Positions 43,560 to 56,878 of a stretch of DNA of 64,000 bases are shown in pieces (within the stretch, counting starts at the first letter, position 1; each line of letters starts with the position of its first letter). The position numbers and the translations under genes were made by a program. Origin of the DNA: Phlebopus portentosus. Lineage: Eukaryota > Basidiomycota > Agaricomycetes > Boletales > Boletinellaceae. The stretch is taken from contig JAYXKI010000014.1 in the NCBI GenBank assembly GCA_037892935.1, positions 620,001-684,000 on the forward strand, in the 5' to 3' direction. Under the pieces are notes generated by a model. It worked only from the letters and a program-made list of their open reading frames with translations. It searched no databases and had not been told where the DNA came from.

Positions 43560-46500
43560 ATGACCGTGCAGACTTTCGTCGCTCTCCATCCAACCGACGT
43601 CGAAGTAAGTTTCCTTTTTTAACTTAATTTTATAATTTTAGATATTCCAAGGGCCGCTCTCCCTTCCTTTCATTCCTGTGTGACGGAGCTAACCGTGGAT
43701 TCCGGATATATTAAGGCGCAGAAGCCACTCGAGCATCTGGTCCTTGAATGGCAGAATATCTCGTATTCAATCAAGGGAAAACCTATCCTGACCAATGTTT
43801 CCGGCTCAGTTGCTTCTGGAGAGATGCTTGCTGGTAGGCAATAACATTGTGATGATATCACAACATCTAGTGAATCAACGCATGTAGTGATGGGCCCCTC
43901 TGGAGCCGGAAAGTCGACCATATTGGATGTTTTGTCCAAGCGTACTCCAGCCACCCAGGGAAAGGTCAGTTTCCATTCCCCAAACTTGCGATGATTGGCT
44001 AGACGTGAATTAAATGGGATTCTCAGGTTGCCGTGAACGGACATGATCGCATTAGTATGAAGGAACTTGCAGCATACGTCGAACAAGACGACGCGCTGCT
44101 TGGCGTGCTCACGGTCCAAGAAACTATCACCTTCGCTGCGCGTCTAAGGTGGAGTTTTCATAGATAACCTTTCATCGTTCCCCGGAACCCTCAACTCTAA
44201 TCCTCAAATGATTTCGCAGCTTGGACCCTTCTACACCGAAGCAAGTAATTCATGAGCGCGTCGAACGCGTTATCACAGAATTCGGCCTCACGGATGTACG
44301 CCGTAACCGGATTGGTAACGTTATCCAGCGAGGTATCTCAGGTGGCCAAAAGCGTCGCGTCACGCTCGGCGCAGGGCTCGTCACGATGCCGAAGATACTG
44401 CTTCTCGACGAACCGACTAGTGGCCTCGACAGCCGGGCGAGCTATGAAGTCCTCCAAGCCGGTACGTCCCGTTCCCTTTCTCTATTGTATCGCCTGGATA
44501 ATCTACAGGAAGAATACTCATTATCTTTGTTGCATCATCTCATCATCATCACCCTTCCCCTTCAAAATGCTAATTATAATTATTTCAAATGATTATTATA
44601 GTGAAGAGAGTCGCTGAGCAGCATGGTATGATTGTCATTGCGAGTATTCACCAGCCAAACTGGGAGTCGTTTGCGCTCTTCGATAAGCTGCTCCTTCTTG
44701 CGCAGGGTCGCACCGTCTACTTCGGCCCGATTGGTAAGGGAGACAAAATCCGATTTTTGAATTTGTTTCCATCTCTACCTGAAACTGACAGTATCTCTCT
44801 TTCTATTTCCTTCAGATCTGTTGTCGAAGTATCTGGACAAAGGTCTTTCTCACCCGGTGCCGCTCCATGCGAATCCGGCCGACCATGCGCTCGACGTTAC
44901 GAGTACCGATTTCATCCGCGACGCTGCACAGCGTGAAATGCGCGCCCGTGAGCTCGCAGAGCGCTGGGAAGCATACGCTCAGGATCATCAAGCTGAATAC
45001 ATACCTCACCTCACCGCGAAAATCGAACGCGGCGTGGCTATCGCAAAGAAACTGCAAAATCCAGTTGGTGAAGAGCGTCGATCCGTTTTGGGGAACCTCC
45101 ACCGCGGTATTCATCAGACTTTCATTCTAATGGAGCGAAATGCGATCAATTACTCGCGTAACTTGCTTGCCTACGGCGTGAGAATCGGAATGTATTGTAA
45201 GCATTTCGTTGCTCTTTTTTATTATTACCTTCTCTACTTCGGGCCGGTTCTGAACTACGTGATCGAAATTGAATACTTGTCGGTCTCTGACATCACTGTT
45301 TTTCTCTCGCGGTGCCTGATGCTCTTGATACACCTATACACCTACGTCATTTCGCAGTGGGCATGGGCGTTCTATTGGCGACTGTTTGGGTCAATCTCGC
45401 CCAGACATCTGCAAAAATAGTACGTTGTACTCATTTATTCTATTTTCGGATCTATTAGTCCTTGTTCTAACGAAACGAATCTCGTCCATCTCTCCCACTG
45501 TTGGCGCTGTGACGTCGTTGAACCTTTTTTTCTTCGCGTTTGTATTGATCTCCTCTCCTCGGGGCGGGTGTGTGATGCGCAATCGGGCCAGAACGACCGA
45601 CTCAGCGTGCATTTCTATTCCGTGGCTTTCCTCGGGTTCATGAGCGTAGCAGGCATTCCAGCTTTCCTGGAGGAACGACTCGTCTTCGTACGGGAGCGTA
45701 TGAATGGGCTGTACGGACCGGCTGCGTACGTCCTGGCGAATTCGATCGTAACTCTCCCGTACCTATTCTTGTGTGCTCTGCTCTTTGCCGTGCTTTGCTA
45801 CTGGAGCATCGGCCTTAATCCTGGGGCAGAACACTTCTTCAAGTTCCTCGGAGTGCTGTTCCTTGCTGTCTATGCGGCGGAATCTCAGGTACGACTTCCT
45901 TTTTCTTTTTCTCCTTTTTTGATACGCTCCCTCGAGATCTCCGAGGCGCAATGAGATTTCTGAACTTGGGTTGACTCTATTTTCGTAGTCCGCGATGGTC
46001 GCTGCCATCATCCCGATCTTTGTGGCATCGCTTGCTATCGCATCTTTCCTAAATGGCTTCTGGATGGTCGGTAGTTTTTTTATTCTCTCCTCGGTCACTG
46101 ACTGAACTTATTTTTTGACGCACGTAACGAACGTGTTTGCCGAACACAAAAAGTGCGTTGGAGGCTATTTCATCCGTGCAGTGAACCTTCCGCGTTTCTG
46201 GTACTATTGGGCACATTGGATCGATTATCAGGTTTGGGCTAGCTCTTCTTTCTCTTCATTCATTGAAGTTGACTGATCTATATTTAGACATACGCATTTA
46301 ACTTGCTTGTGTTTAATGACTTTCACGGTATCATGTTGACGTGTGCAGAGCAGAATGATGGCAGCTGCTTTTGCGACTACCCCAGTTCTCTCGTCGCCCA
46401 GGGTCAATGTGCAATTGCGGGAGATGACGTTTTAGAGGTACGAAAATTCTAGTGTTCATCGATTGCCTTTCGGGCTTGATAACTCTAATGTTTATCAACT

Positions 46501-47199
46501 TTCTTCTCCATGTTATTTTTATACCATATTATGGATCTTGACGACACGAAAACGGATTTCGATCGTACCTCGCTTGTCTTGTGTACAATTTCTCCCACCG
46601 CGCCCATCTCATGATGCAATCGTCGGTCCACCGATACGCGGTTGTTCCGCTGTCTCCGCCTCATCCGCTTTTCCCCTGATACATATACATGATACGATAA
46701 TCGGGTCTGGTTCGGTTTTTGCGGATCTGTTTGGTGATGTGCACGCACGCTCGTTCATGAACCTCCGCCGATGGCTCGCCTTGCTTCTTTCACTCACCTG
46801 TCACTCGGTCGCGACCGTATTGCATGCGGTCGTTGGCTCGTCACGAACGTGTTTTCGTTCTGTCAAAACATCGTGCTCAACGGAATCGTTCCGCTTCCGC
46901 TTCTGCATCCGTCCTCATCTGCTTCTTCTCGATAACTTGGCTACATCTCTCTTTATTTGGCCTGCTTCTTCTTCTCGACCACCGGCGACAACTATAATCT
47001 TGGTAAACTGCTATGTGCGCTCTATGGACACAACTTATTCCTTCTTCTATCGATGGATCGACTCCGACTCGACTTCGCGCTATTACAGGCTTTGGACATT
47101 CGCGAGATAAGCTTCGACCTTTACGCAGCGATCCTTTTGCTCATCGCATTGACATATCGCGTCCTACTCTACGTCATTCTCGTCTTCAAGAAGCGGTGA
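43560..47199 (+). CDS. ABCG-type half-transporter
   Basis: White/ABCG-subfamily half-size ABC exporter, NBD first then six membrane spans; acts as a dimer in a membrane. Exon 1 is 43560-43604, then 43689-43833, 43888-43964, 44027-44148, 44220-44461 and at least six more to 47199. NBD motifs: Walker A VMGPSGAGKSTILDVLSKRT, Q-loop YVEQDD, signature ISGGQKRRVTLG, Walker B ILLLDEPTSGLDS and H-loop IASIHQP. The membrane half includes ATVWVNLAQTSAKI, NDRLSVHFYSVAFLGFMSVA, ERMNGLYGPAAYVLANSIVT, LPYLFLCALLFAVLCYWS and the extracellular Cys cluster NDGSCFCDYPSSLVAQGQC. It ends ISFDLYAAILLLIALTYRVL then KKR. The last intron (46438-47088) is 651 nt, ten times the norm here. All catalytic motifs are intact; cargo unknown. 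Confidence 0.93.
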
Positions 47200-50100
47200 A
47201 GCGGTGAAGTCGTTCAGTGAATTGCGGAGCTCCACTCCTTCCTTCGTGGCCTTCCGCACTATCTATTCCAGTCCAATTCGTTATTGTAACTTTGGATCGA
47301 CGAGACGGACATCGAGGATGATGTAAGGCAGCGGTCAAGTCGGGCACTAGTTTCAGCCAACTTCTTATTCATTTCTTTCAACTTCTTCTTTCCCAGCTCA
47401 GCGATTTAGCGATTATTTTTATTTTCGTTCACTTTTGTAACGCCTTGCAGTTTGCGCGGCGTTCCGGTGGCGTGGTTTTATTCGGCCTTTTTCAAGAGAG
47501 AATAGGTTGACTATTCAACGATAAACAGTATAGATAGCGTACTGCTGAATAAAAATAGCTTCTGTCTTTAGCCTGTTCCATTAGGTAACTGTCCTTGTAA
47601 GGCGATTTACATGCCAATAAAGGGGTACGTGGCCCTACCTTCCGCTTAAAAAGCCCACATGGCGAAGCATGAAGAGAAAAAAAGATTCTTTAAACCTGTG
47701 TCTTTTTGTAGTTACAATCAAGTCATAGTAATGCGTACCCAAGAACCAAATGACATACTGGATCTCCGTGTGGTTGGGATTCTCGCTTTGGTGCTATTTG
47801 GCAGGAGAATTCGATATGTAAATCCCAGTCACTTATTTCATACAAAAGTTTATCCCCTTTTACCCATCAATACAAATGCCCGTCTTCTGAAGAACCTGCT
47901 CTTCCTACCTTCATTAAACACACGCCGTTTACTTTCCCCCATCGATACTAACATCTGGAGTAAGCTTGTTCTTAGGCATTCTTCGTCTGGTGGATCTACA
48001 CATGGTTAACTTGCACTTAACTGGTGTCTCTCGTGCTTCTGAACTGCTCGCCTGTTGCTTCCGAAGCAGGGAACGTGCGACACGAAACATACATGACTAA
48101 CGGGCGGCTTAACCTCGGACTGATAATGCCTTCGAGGTAAACAGTTCTTGCTGTACTCATGACTCAGATGATATACGCGCTTGATTCGACTGGCTACAAG
48201 GGTCCACGACACCGCGACACTTATTTTCAATGGTTCTCAAGAACATTCATCGGCATGAAGTTGCCAGGAAACTGATTCATTCTCGGAGTCCGTCCCGCTG
48301 TGGGGCCGTTGGTATTAAGCAGGAGGAAACATCATGCGCGAATTTGTACCTCCCTCCATTTCAGCGTGCAGAACAGGGAACAGCCTTCTCTTAGACTGTA
48401 TCTCCGTCTTTCTCGGGAGATGCTTTTAAGATCACCATCATATTGTGCTGTTCGCGGCACAAAGGTGCCAGAGTTTATCCACGAAAAGGCAACTAAATTT
48501 GCCAGACTTGTGTCTTCTATAACATGTCCTTTTCCCTTAGGCCCAGGTCGCTGCAATCAGAGTAACCGGTGTAGATTTTGGTCCTCGTCTTGTAGCTTCG
48601 GAAGCAGCTCCGAATACCGATGATATCTTCCGTATTCCGTCACTTTCCGTGCTGCGTATTTTGGATTCTACCACTGTCTGAAAATGTATTGCCTGCGTTC
48701 GAGCAGAATAGCCAGCAAGAAAATAAAATGCCTCAAGCCGCTGAGCGCCCTCCGCGGCTGCGTCATCGATGTAAGTCAGTGCGCAGTATTGAATTCAGAG
48801 CTCTTCGGTCAAGTGGTTGACGCAAGGAGCCTGGATCTGAAACAACAGTCATTTTTTATAATTAACTGCACTCCACAGCTTTCCTCCGTTCCGCTGTGGT
48901 TGTAACGAATAGATGACGTCAGAACAGCTGCACAACACTTCAGTGTAAGAGGCAAATGGAGACCAGCCTGAGTGAACTGGATGCCAAACGCTATCTTAAT
49001 TTTCAAATGGTACAGGTTCGCAAGAGGTCATTGAATCTGTCAACTTGAGGAAGATTCCTATTCTACAATGGACATGAGGCTGCTCCTGGAATGCGTTTTT
49101 TTTTTTTTTTTTCATGGCGTCTGTTCAGGTAAGTAGCTATTGAGAGAAAATGGGCCATCGTTGCTCGTTCCTATCCTTGGGAACACTCCCGTGGCATTGA
49201 CGGCCATCCGCGTATCGTTCATACATGGATAGGATGCGGCAGAAGAGGATAAAAATAGAAACTGAGGAAATCAATTGCGCCTACCCTCTGGAACGGTCAG
49301 TTGGTGTAAGAGTGTTCGATGCCGCGAACTATTTTTACATTGTGAGTTTGTCCTGGAACATGCGCCAAGTAGCAGGGTGGTTCAAGCTACTACTTTGAAG
49401 CGATTGGTGCAGGTTATCCCCCGGCGCAAGTTGATGCCGTCAACTGGACTGTAAGGAAGTAAGATCAGAGGAGATTTTCGAAGCCTCTACTCCCATCCAT
49501 CATATTTGGACTAGCCCTGTAGATCAGTACCCCGTTGGAGATTTACGTTCGAGAAGACCGTTCGAGAAGGATGGTGACAAATTTTACTCACAAAGTGAAG
49601 TTCCTGGTTTCTGGATTGGGTATCGGCGGGGAAAAGCCTACAAGCGGCAAGTAGAACATGACACGTCACACGGCAGTCTTTTCCCTTGATACCTAGTAAG
49701 ATCTTTGTCAAGGAAAGAGACCGCGAATTTCGGGAAGAGGATCGACTTATAGTATTCTGTTCCTTCCGTAATCGGCCCGCTTGATTCATCCTCACAGCCA
49801 TACCACCCATTAAAGTAACTGTCGATAGATGGGTTCAGTGACCTACAGGAAACACTTTGGAAGCAGTCTCCACGAGAGGCAAAGAATCATCAAGGAATGG
49901 GAAGACCAAATCAACTAGCAACAGTAATGCAGTTGATAATTTCCTCCACCTTTCAGTCTAACTTACATCCGCTCTTGCAAGTATCGCGTCGTGATGAGAA
50001 TATTGCCTTTCTCCTCCAGGACAGCGAAGTTTATAGCATACGAGATTCAAGAAATAGAGTGGTGACGAAGATAAGCACAACTTGCAGGTGATTAGCAACA

Positions 50101-50604
50101 TTGAGAAGCATCAATATCCACAGCAGAAGCAGAGAAGCAATCTCGTATCTCATGAATAGTCAGATTTGAGGAAAATAATCTGGACTTTTACTGCCCAAAT
50201 CTCGAACTCTTTCCATAAGAATTTTTTTGTGCAGTACATCCACACATGAAAGTCTCTGGCTAGAATGAAATTTCGAGTGCAGTCTGAGAGATCAGAAACA
50301 CACTTCTGGGAGCTGATGCATACTAGAGGCAAGAAATCTAGCTTGCGCATGTGATAATTCGCCGTTCCTCGCACCCAGGATAACATAATCCTGCCAGATT
50401 TCCTCTTCTCTTGAACCCAGGGACTGTACATGTTTGCAAGTGAGGAAGATTGAGCGATTGTAAGCTAGGCACATCAACAGTTCTGGGCACACATTTACAC
50501 TCACAGTCACATCGCGTGATGATGTCATGTCACATGATCGTTAGGAACAAAAACCAAATAAAATTTCCTAAATTGAAGCTGACGAGCAACCGGTCAACTG
50601 GAAT
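47200..50604. other. 3.4-kb gene-poor interval
   Basis: No supported gene. It contains a 17-nt T run at 49096-49112 and AT-rich patches near 47500-47580. The short frames near 48300-48620 and 49511-49810 have no domain or splice logic. The last 100-200 nt should carry the SEN54 promoter. Confidence 0.45.
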
Positions 50605-52262
50605 ATGGACGACCAATACGAAAGACCATCGTTCACTGTTCCGAAACTCGATGAAAATGCACTTGTAGATGCCGAGCAATCGTCGGACGAAGACGATGGC
50701 GGCCCAGACTGGACTAGACTTGCTGCGTTAGCTCCGTCAAGTTCAACAAGCTCGAGTAAAACGATAATTCCGAAGCGAGGCGACAAGGAATTTGAACCCA
50801 CGGGAGGCTCGGATAGAGGAGGGAAAGGAACAAATCTTCAGCAGCATAAACTTGAACGCGCGCGGGAGGCGATGTTCAGCGCTCTCGATGTTGAGCGAAC
50901 AGTGTCCAGGTTCGTTCGCTGTGCTCGGTTTGATGTTCGCTTTCATCTCACGCCCTTGGTTAGCAAAGTTGCAAGCTATGCTGTATGGCGTCCTGAAGCC
51001 TCACGAGCACGCATTCTCACCGCTCGCGGTAATTTTCTCTCTACGATGGGCCACAATGTACCTCGAAACCATGGCACCTCTGCGTCCACCAGTACCGGGT
51101 CAGAAGCACGAAAGAAGATAGAAAAGGCTGTAGAACTCCTTCCGGAAGAGGCATTGTATCTCATTGAGCGTGGAAGCCTGTTCTGTTGGTCAAGACTTGA
51201 TCGTGAGATGTCTGAAGAAGGAACTCCCATGAGTCTGCAGCAAGCTTACGCCGAAATGATTGGGAAAGAAGACCTAACCCTGGAACGATACCAGGTAGCT
51301 CTGGACTGGTCTGAATTTCCATTTTCAGCTCATTGGTTCTTTCAGGTCTATGCCTACCTAAAACGCCTTGGATATACCGTCACTCGTGCCCACCCACCAG
51401 ATCCTTATTACGCTACCGCGTCCCAGTACAGTTCCGTCGCATTCCGAAACAGTCACTCGGGTGTTCTTGCTCGAATAGCGAGTATCATCCTTTGTCCGTT
51501 CAGATTACTTTTCGCATCAAATTCGGGCAGGATTGACTGGTGGCGACCATTGAAAAGTGGACCAGTGCACCGTTTCTTATCTTATTGTGAGTCTATCTGT
51601 TCATCGCGACTGTTGTCTGGCATGTCGTACTAAACCTTTTAGCTTCGATATTTTCTGCGCTTCGATTTATTCCTTGCGGATACTCTCGCCCTCGACTCAG
51701 AATGTTGGAAGGGCCAAGCCAGTCGTCACCATATGAGGTCTTCTTCCATCTTTACAAGCCCACAACCCCGTACCGCAAGACTGCCCCTTCTCCTCCAGAT
51801 TACTCTGTGATTGTTGTCGAGTGAGCTCTAGTTTGACAAAGATAGTGCTTAAGTAGCTGATAAATGTTCTGCAGCGCCCGAAAAACTCCTATACCTACAT
51901 TACGTGAGCTCTGCGGCCTTTTCGAGCAGCTTCCCGAACTGCCTCGTCCGATTCCTCGGAAAAGATCTGTGCAATCTTCTCAGACAACTTCACTAACGAA
52001 GAAGGGTCCGGAACCTGAAAAGAGTGTCGCGATGGCCTCATCACTATACACACGGCTACATAACCTCTTTCGATGGCTATTGCGTTTGTGTAGAAGTACA
52101 TCTGAAAAGGACAAATCTTCACCTGGCTCTTCTCGCCGACCAAATCCGTTCCAAATGTTGAGGTTAGGGAAGAAAATGATTGTCGTTGCTGCTGTCGATG
52201 CGGGAATGATTAGCTTCTTCCGCTTTTATCAGGGCTCATTCGACGACTGGCCCATGGTCTAA
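50605..52262 (+). CDS. SEN54: tRNA-splicing endonuclease subunit Sen54
   Basis: Structural subunit of the Sen2-Sen34-Sen15-Sen54 complex that cuts introns from pre-tRNA. Five exons, 50605-50909, 50964-51294, 51346-51586, 51643-51820 and 51875-52262; total 1443 nt, 480 aa. The N-terminal Sen54 domain shows ILTARGNFLSTMG, LLPEEALYLIERGSLFCW, PMSLQQAYAEMIGKEDLTLE and YQVYAYLKRLGYTVTRAHPP. The C-terminal half contains DYSVIVVDARKTPIPTLREL and ends with VVAAVDAGMISFFRFYQGSF. Introns 1 and 2 are 54 and 51 nt, multiples of three without stops, so the unspliced frame is deceptively open; removing them restores the conserved junctions SSKVASYAVW and RYQVYAYL. Intron 1 uses a GTTCGT donor. Confidence 0.92.
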
Positions 52263-52713
52263 TCAGACTTGCTCGAGGGGCTGAAGATAGGACTCTTTTT
52301 GAACCATGCGAACTACAGCTGGTCGTGCTAGCAGAGTTCGTCGGGCTCTAGATAGGTAATGAAACCATTACGAGTTGCTTGATTCCATGAGCCTTTACGC
52401 TACGTAACCTCACGATTCAGGATCGGACTATCTCATTTACCAATGTCTAGTGCTTTTACCACGTCCATAACCATTCTCGTTCCGACATCTAAAATGTACC
52501 TGCAGTCCGCAAATTGAAGGAAATATAACATGACCGAGCTACGGAGAATCATCATGTTCAATCTACTATTATCTATACAGTGATACATTCACAGCGGGAC
52601 CCTATACTTATCCTCTATGCACGCGAGCGGAAATTCCCCATTGTTGAGTTTCCTGGAGTCAAGACGCGCCTCCTCAACATCGTATCTGTCTTTATTGAAT
52701 ACCTGGTGTCCAT
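52263..52713. other. Convergent 3' region, no gene
   Basis: 450 nt between SEN54 and the minus-strand Lys/Glu-rich gene; nothing recognisable. Confidence 0.4.
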
Positions 52714-53936
52714 TTAGGTCCGAAGGTGGGACATGAATGTAATCGTATTACGACGTACCACGCTAGTCTTACAATCTACTTTCGGTTCAATCGAAGGCAT
52801 CAAAGGCCTTTGGCTCGAGTCTGTCTTGTCGATCAAGAACAAGCCATTGCCTTTCTTCGAAGTATACAGAATCAATTTTCCGCGTTGACCTGCAAAAGTT
52901 TTCTTTCCTGGCCCGAACGCCAGCATGCGGATGTCCAAGTTATGGTGCCTCTCGAGACGAAAGTTGGCAATTCCCAGATTTCCGTATTCTTGCATTAATT
53001 CATACTTGTTTCTTGTCGTCTTCTCTATGTCCTCAGAGACAACTTCCCAGGTACCCCAGTCGGATGAACCAGATTTTTTCTGTTGTGTTGAAGGCGTCTC
53101 TGCTTTTTTAGGATGTGAAGTAGGGCGTTCATTTGTCAAGACGGTCAATCAAGAAGGTGAGGGATTCCTTACTTGTTTCAGTGCCAGCGCTAGCCTGTGG
53201 AGTACCTGCAAAAAAAGGATCAGAGATATTATCCAATCGTGCCTTTCAATATAACAATGGGCTTACTGTTGGATCTTGGTGTGCTTATCTTCCTTTTATA
53301 GGCCTCGCTCGGCGGCTTCACTGGTCGTTTGTCCTCCGGCTTCAATGCGCTCGTATTTGGTTGTGGCGCCGTGTCGATTTTCGTAGTGCCACCTTTTTCC
53401 TCCGTTCTGTGTCTCCTAAACCCGGGATCAGGGTTCTCTTTCTCAGTCTTGCGTGTTTTATCATTGCCGGTGGCGTGCGCCCCGGACTCGGATTCCCTTC
53501 GAGTGCTGTCTCGGTGTTTGCCTTTCTGAGGAACATTATCCGCTCGTTCGTCTGACGGAGGGTTTGAGGCTGAGCGCGATGTTCTTTTCTCCAAATGTTT
53601 ATGTTTTTTCTGATGTTCTACTCTCTCCCTTTCTTTTGCCGCTTCCTGTCCTTTTCCCCTTCCTCTTGCTGCTCTCTCTTTTTTTTCATTTTCTCTCGTC
53701 ACTTTCTCCTGTTTCTTCCTTTCTTTTTCCTCTTGTTCTTCTCTCTTCAACCTTTCTTTATCCTCTTTTTCTCTCTGTTTCTTTTCCTCTTCTTCGTGTC
53801 TTTTCTGCCATTCTAAGACAGTACCAGATATATCGTTATCGTCCAATTGATAAAGGCTCATCTTAGCGTGCTCGGACGAGACATGGTGCGACTTTGCTTG
53901 GTTCGTCCTTCTTCTGTCAGTATACGTGGGTTTCAT
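52714..53936 (-). CDS. Lys/Glu-rich coiled-coil protein of unknown function
   Basis: Three exons can be joined, with a tiny middle exon coding TPQASAGTET and introns of about 70 nt. The N-terminal ~60% is a highly charged run (EEEEKKQREKEDKERLKREE and similar) predicted as a single long alpha helix or coiled coil, then a basic Ser/Thr-rich stretch. After the small exon a compact domain follows: DWGTWEVVSEDIEKTTRNKY, YGNLGIANFRLERHHNLDIR, FGPGKKTFAGQRGKLILYTS and GNGLFLIDKTDSS, which alternates beta-like strands and may fold. I do not recognise the family. The start could be 53936 (MKPTYTD) or 53861 (MSLYQLDDND). High charge explains the open antisense frames over it. Confidence 0.6.
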
Positions 53937-55452
53937 TTGGGAGAAGTGTGGGGTTGATCCTAAAGTCTGGTTTGCGATCTATTTGAGCCTTCTTGTGTCC
54001 TGTCTGATGTCAGCTTTGCGCAGAAAGCATACAACATTCTTTGCCACAAATTTGCTGCCGTAGATGGCCGATGTGAATGATGTGAATCTACAGTAATCTT
54101 ATGTACTTGTATCATCAGTATTGACAACTCTGACTGTAAGGTCTGTGAGTAGAAGGTGTTATTGCATAGTCTCCCAGGCACTTCGCAAACGATGCTCCCA
54201 ACGAACTCAAACTTACATCCAGATATCGCTGTTCGTAGTAACAGAGCAAAGCACACTACATTATCACAAACAAGGACATGAGTCGAGGCGGATGTCAGGG
54301 TGGAATCCTGTAGTGCATGTATGTCAAACATGCTCGCATCCCACTGCACTTTTGCGTATTGGTTTATGTGTTGGCCGATGACTGTCAGGGATGGTCTTGC
54401 CCATATTTATAAATTCACCAGATCTCAAAGCCTCCTCTCTTACGCCCTAAGTCCTCAGAAGTATTGTTCTGGACTGTCTATTCGAACCAATTCCTCCCTC
54501 AGTACTAATTTTCGTGAGTAAATCAGCTTCTGGAACAAGGTCCGATTCACCAGTAGTGCTTGATGCAACAGTTCTTTCCTCCTGACCGATCACTCAGGGA
54601 GATCAATTGAATATTGTTTCAGTCTAGCTGAAATGGTTTGACCTACAGCACCAATCATATGACCCATCTATATCGATCTATCCAGATTCTCCGGTACCAC
54701 TTTGACACGATTTGTTGAAAGAAACGATTACAGTGGTTCTGTGCTTCTGCGAAGCGTGGACATGCTCTGTGAATTTCTTGTGCAGAAAGTTTTGAGTCAG
54801 GTAGAACTTAATATACTTACTAAACCGAACTTTACTTCGCCTGGCATATACTTCGCGTGACAAAGTACCCTGGAAGGAGCAATGTACTATGGCTGTCATA
54901 AATTCAGAATACTTCGCAAAGAGAGTATAGGAATTCCTTTGAAGGAACATTCTGCGAGAAAATAATAGATTTGTCAAGACTTTCTTGAGGAAAAGCTCTT
55001 TCAAAAATTCCTTGTACTGTCCCGAAGTCAATCCACTATGTCTCTCGTGGCTTCAAGGCTTGAGTACTAGTAGTGCATTGTAGGCGAGAGTGCGCACGTG
55101 CTGATAGCGACCGTTTGAAATTCTGGGGCACACCGTTTGAATGTGAGAGATCATGACAAAGACTTAAGCGACACCTTGCCGTAATCCTCTTCGTGATTTA
55201 TCTGAGGAAGAGTTAGACCAGTTGATCGGCATTCACCAAAGTAGATGATGTGACCTCTGTGACAGAATTCTTGATTACAAACAACCTGAATATTACCGTT
55301 TGAAAATCCGTCTCCGTTTGATAGCAAAAGACCCAATTGCTCACGACCAATAATAATATCACGCCTGATCTTCGTCAGCTTTCGCAAGCACTCAAACCCT
55401 TGTCTCCCGCCATCATCACGAGCCGATAGCTCTTCGACCGTACCTGCGCGCA
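53937..55452. other. AT-rich gene-poor interval
   Basis: No supported gene. A short frame on the minus strand (55031-54678) has no domain. A small perfect inverted repeat, TTTCAG-TCTAG-CTGAAA, lies near 54618-54634. The last 100-200 nt should hold the aldo/keto reductase promoter. Confidence 0.4.
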
Positions 55453-56878
55453 ATGCCGTTCAAGTCTATCAAGCTTAATGACGGAAACGAGGTGAGCTCA
55501 CGCTCGGGCTCTCGTTGTGGCGCTGTGGGTCGAGAATAGTTTCCTATAGATACCTGGTATCGCGTTTGGAACGGGGTCGGTCTTGAAAGGGACAGTAAGT
55601 AGCTCTTTACTACTTGAGGTTCTGAATGACAGAACTCGTCGTAGGACGTTACAGATTATGTAGAACAGGCTATCGAGAAAGGGTTTTCACATATCGACAC
55701 AGCTCAATGTGCGTAATACTATCAAGCCAGTTGAGTTCGTTAGCAACGGTGACAGCTCATAAGTGGCGGAAATAGTCTACGAAACCGAAAAGTTCGTTGG
55801 ACAAGCAATTCGCGAAGAAGGACTCCAGCGTGATGATGTCTTCATAACCACCAAGTTTGGGTTTGGCAAAGTTAGCGAAGCTATTCAGGCCTCTCTCCAA
55901 AATGTGCGTTTCTTCAACACTCATCCTAGATGACAACATTTGACTTTCCTTCTCGAACAACAGCTTGGAGTCAAGCAAGTTGACTTGTATCTGATTCATT
56001 CGCCACGTTCGCTTGAAGGAACGCTTGAGAATACCTGGAGGGAATTCGAGAAAATCAAAGATTCCGGACTAGCAAAGTGCAATTTTCACATCTTCTGTAT
56101 GATAGTCGGGTACTGAGCGTTTTATGATTACAGGAGCATCGGAGTTAGTAACTTTTCCGTAGATCAGTTGGAGCAAGTCCGGAAGATAGCAAGGACCCAA
56201 CCTACCGTTAATCAAGTGAGTGTCTTATGTTTTCAAAAGTAACCATTTCTTTAGTTTAATTTTCCAGATCAACTTTCACCCTTATAATTGGAAGGAAAAC
56301 AAGGAGCTTGTAGAGTATGCTGCAAAGTATAACATCGTTCTCGAGGCTTACAGCTCGCTCACGTACGTGTTCACATGCTCATTTCCTCGATTTTCTCGTA
56401 GTCCTGAAAAGCAGTTAGCCCGATAACCAAGACTCCTGGCGGGCCAGTCGACCCAGTGCTCAAGTCGATTGGTGAACGTCTTGGTGCAACACCAGCTCAG
56501 GTAATCTTCTCGTGGGTGAAAAGCAAGGGTATTGTCATCGTCACGTACGTCGTCCTCCGCCTTCTTGCGAATACAAGAATCTGACCATGCCCATGACATT
56601 TGCTGTTCGGTTGTGAAATAGGACGACGAGCAAGAAAGAGCGACTGGATGAATACCTCGCCGTTGCGGACTTACGTAAGTTCTTCACCTGCCATACCTAT
56701 TATTGGAAGGACTTATAGACTGGATGACTTCGTTGCGGAACTGCAATTGAAATAATAATAAAAAACAGCGGAGCTCACAGAAGCAGACGTAGTTGCTATC
56801 GAGGAAGCTGGAGCAAAGGGGCCACCGAAAGTATCAATGAGGACGAGGCGGTTTCTGACCGCTTTCGTGCAGCTGTAG
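55453..56878 (+). CDS. Aldo/keto reductase
   Basis: NADPH-dependent reductase of the AKR superfamily (TIM barrel, cytosolic), reducing aldehydes or ketones. Starts MPFKSIKLNDGNE (55453) and joins over nine short introns to IPGIAFGTGSVLKGTDVTDY, HIDTAQFYETEKFVGQAIRE, DVFITTKFGFG, VDLYLIHSPRSLEGTLENTW, SIGVSNFSVDQLEQV, TVNQINFHPYNW, VLEAYSSLTPITKTPGGPVD and VTTTSKKERLDEYL. The catalytic tetrad is in place: Asp of HIDTA, Tyr of FYETE, Lys of TTKFG and His of LIHSP. Ends RRFLTAFVQL at TAG 56876-56878. One intron before FYETE is delimited by a TAG acceptor that must skip an earlier AAG. Substrate unknown; closest in style to fungal xylose-reductase-like or Gcy1-like members. Confidence 0.9.

Noticed and set aside
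49096..49112. T17 run as a retroposon poly(A) tail
   Set aside because: No retroposon body, target-site duplication or processed gene copy is visible beside it.
53453..53866. Phe/Leu/Ser-rich frames on the plus strand that look like membrane proteins
   Set aside because: They are antisense shadows of the charged coiled-coil region of the minus-strand gene.
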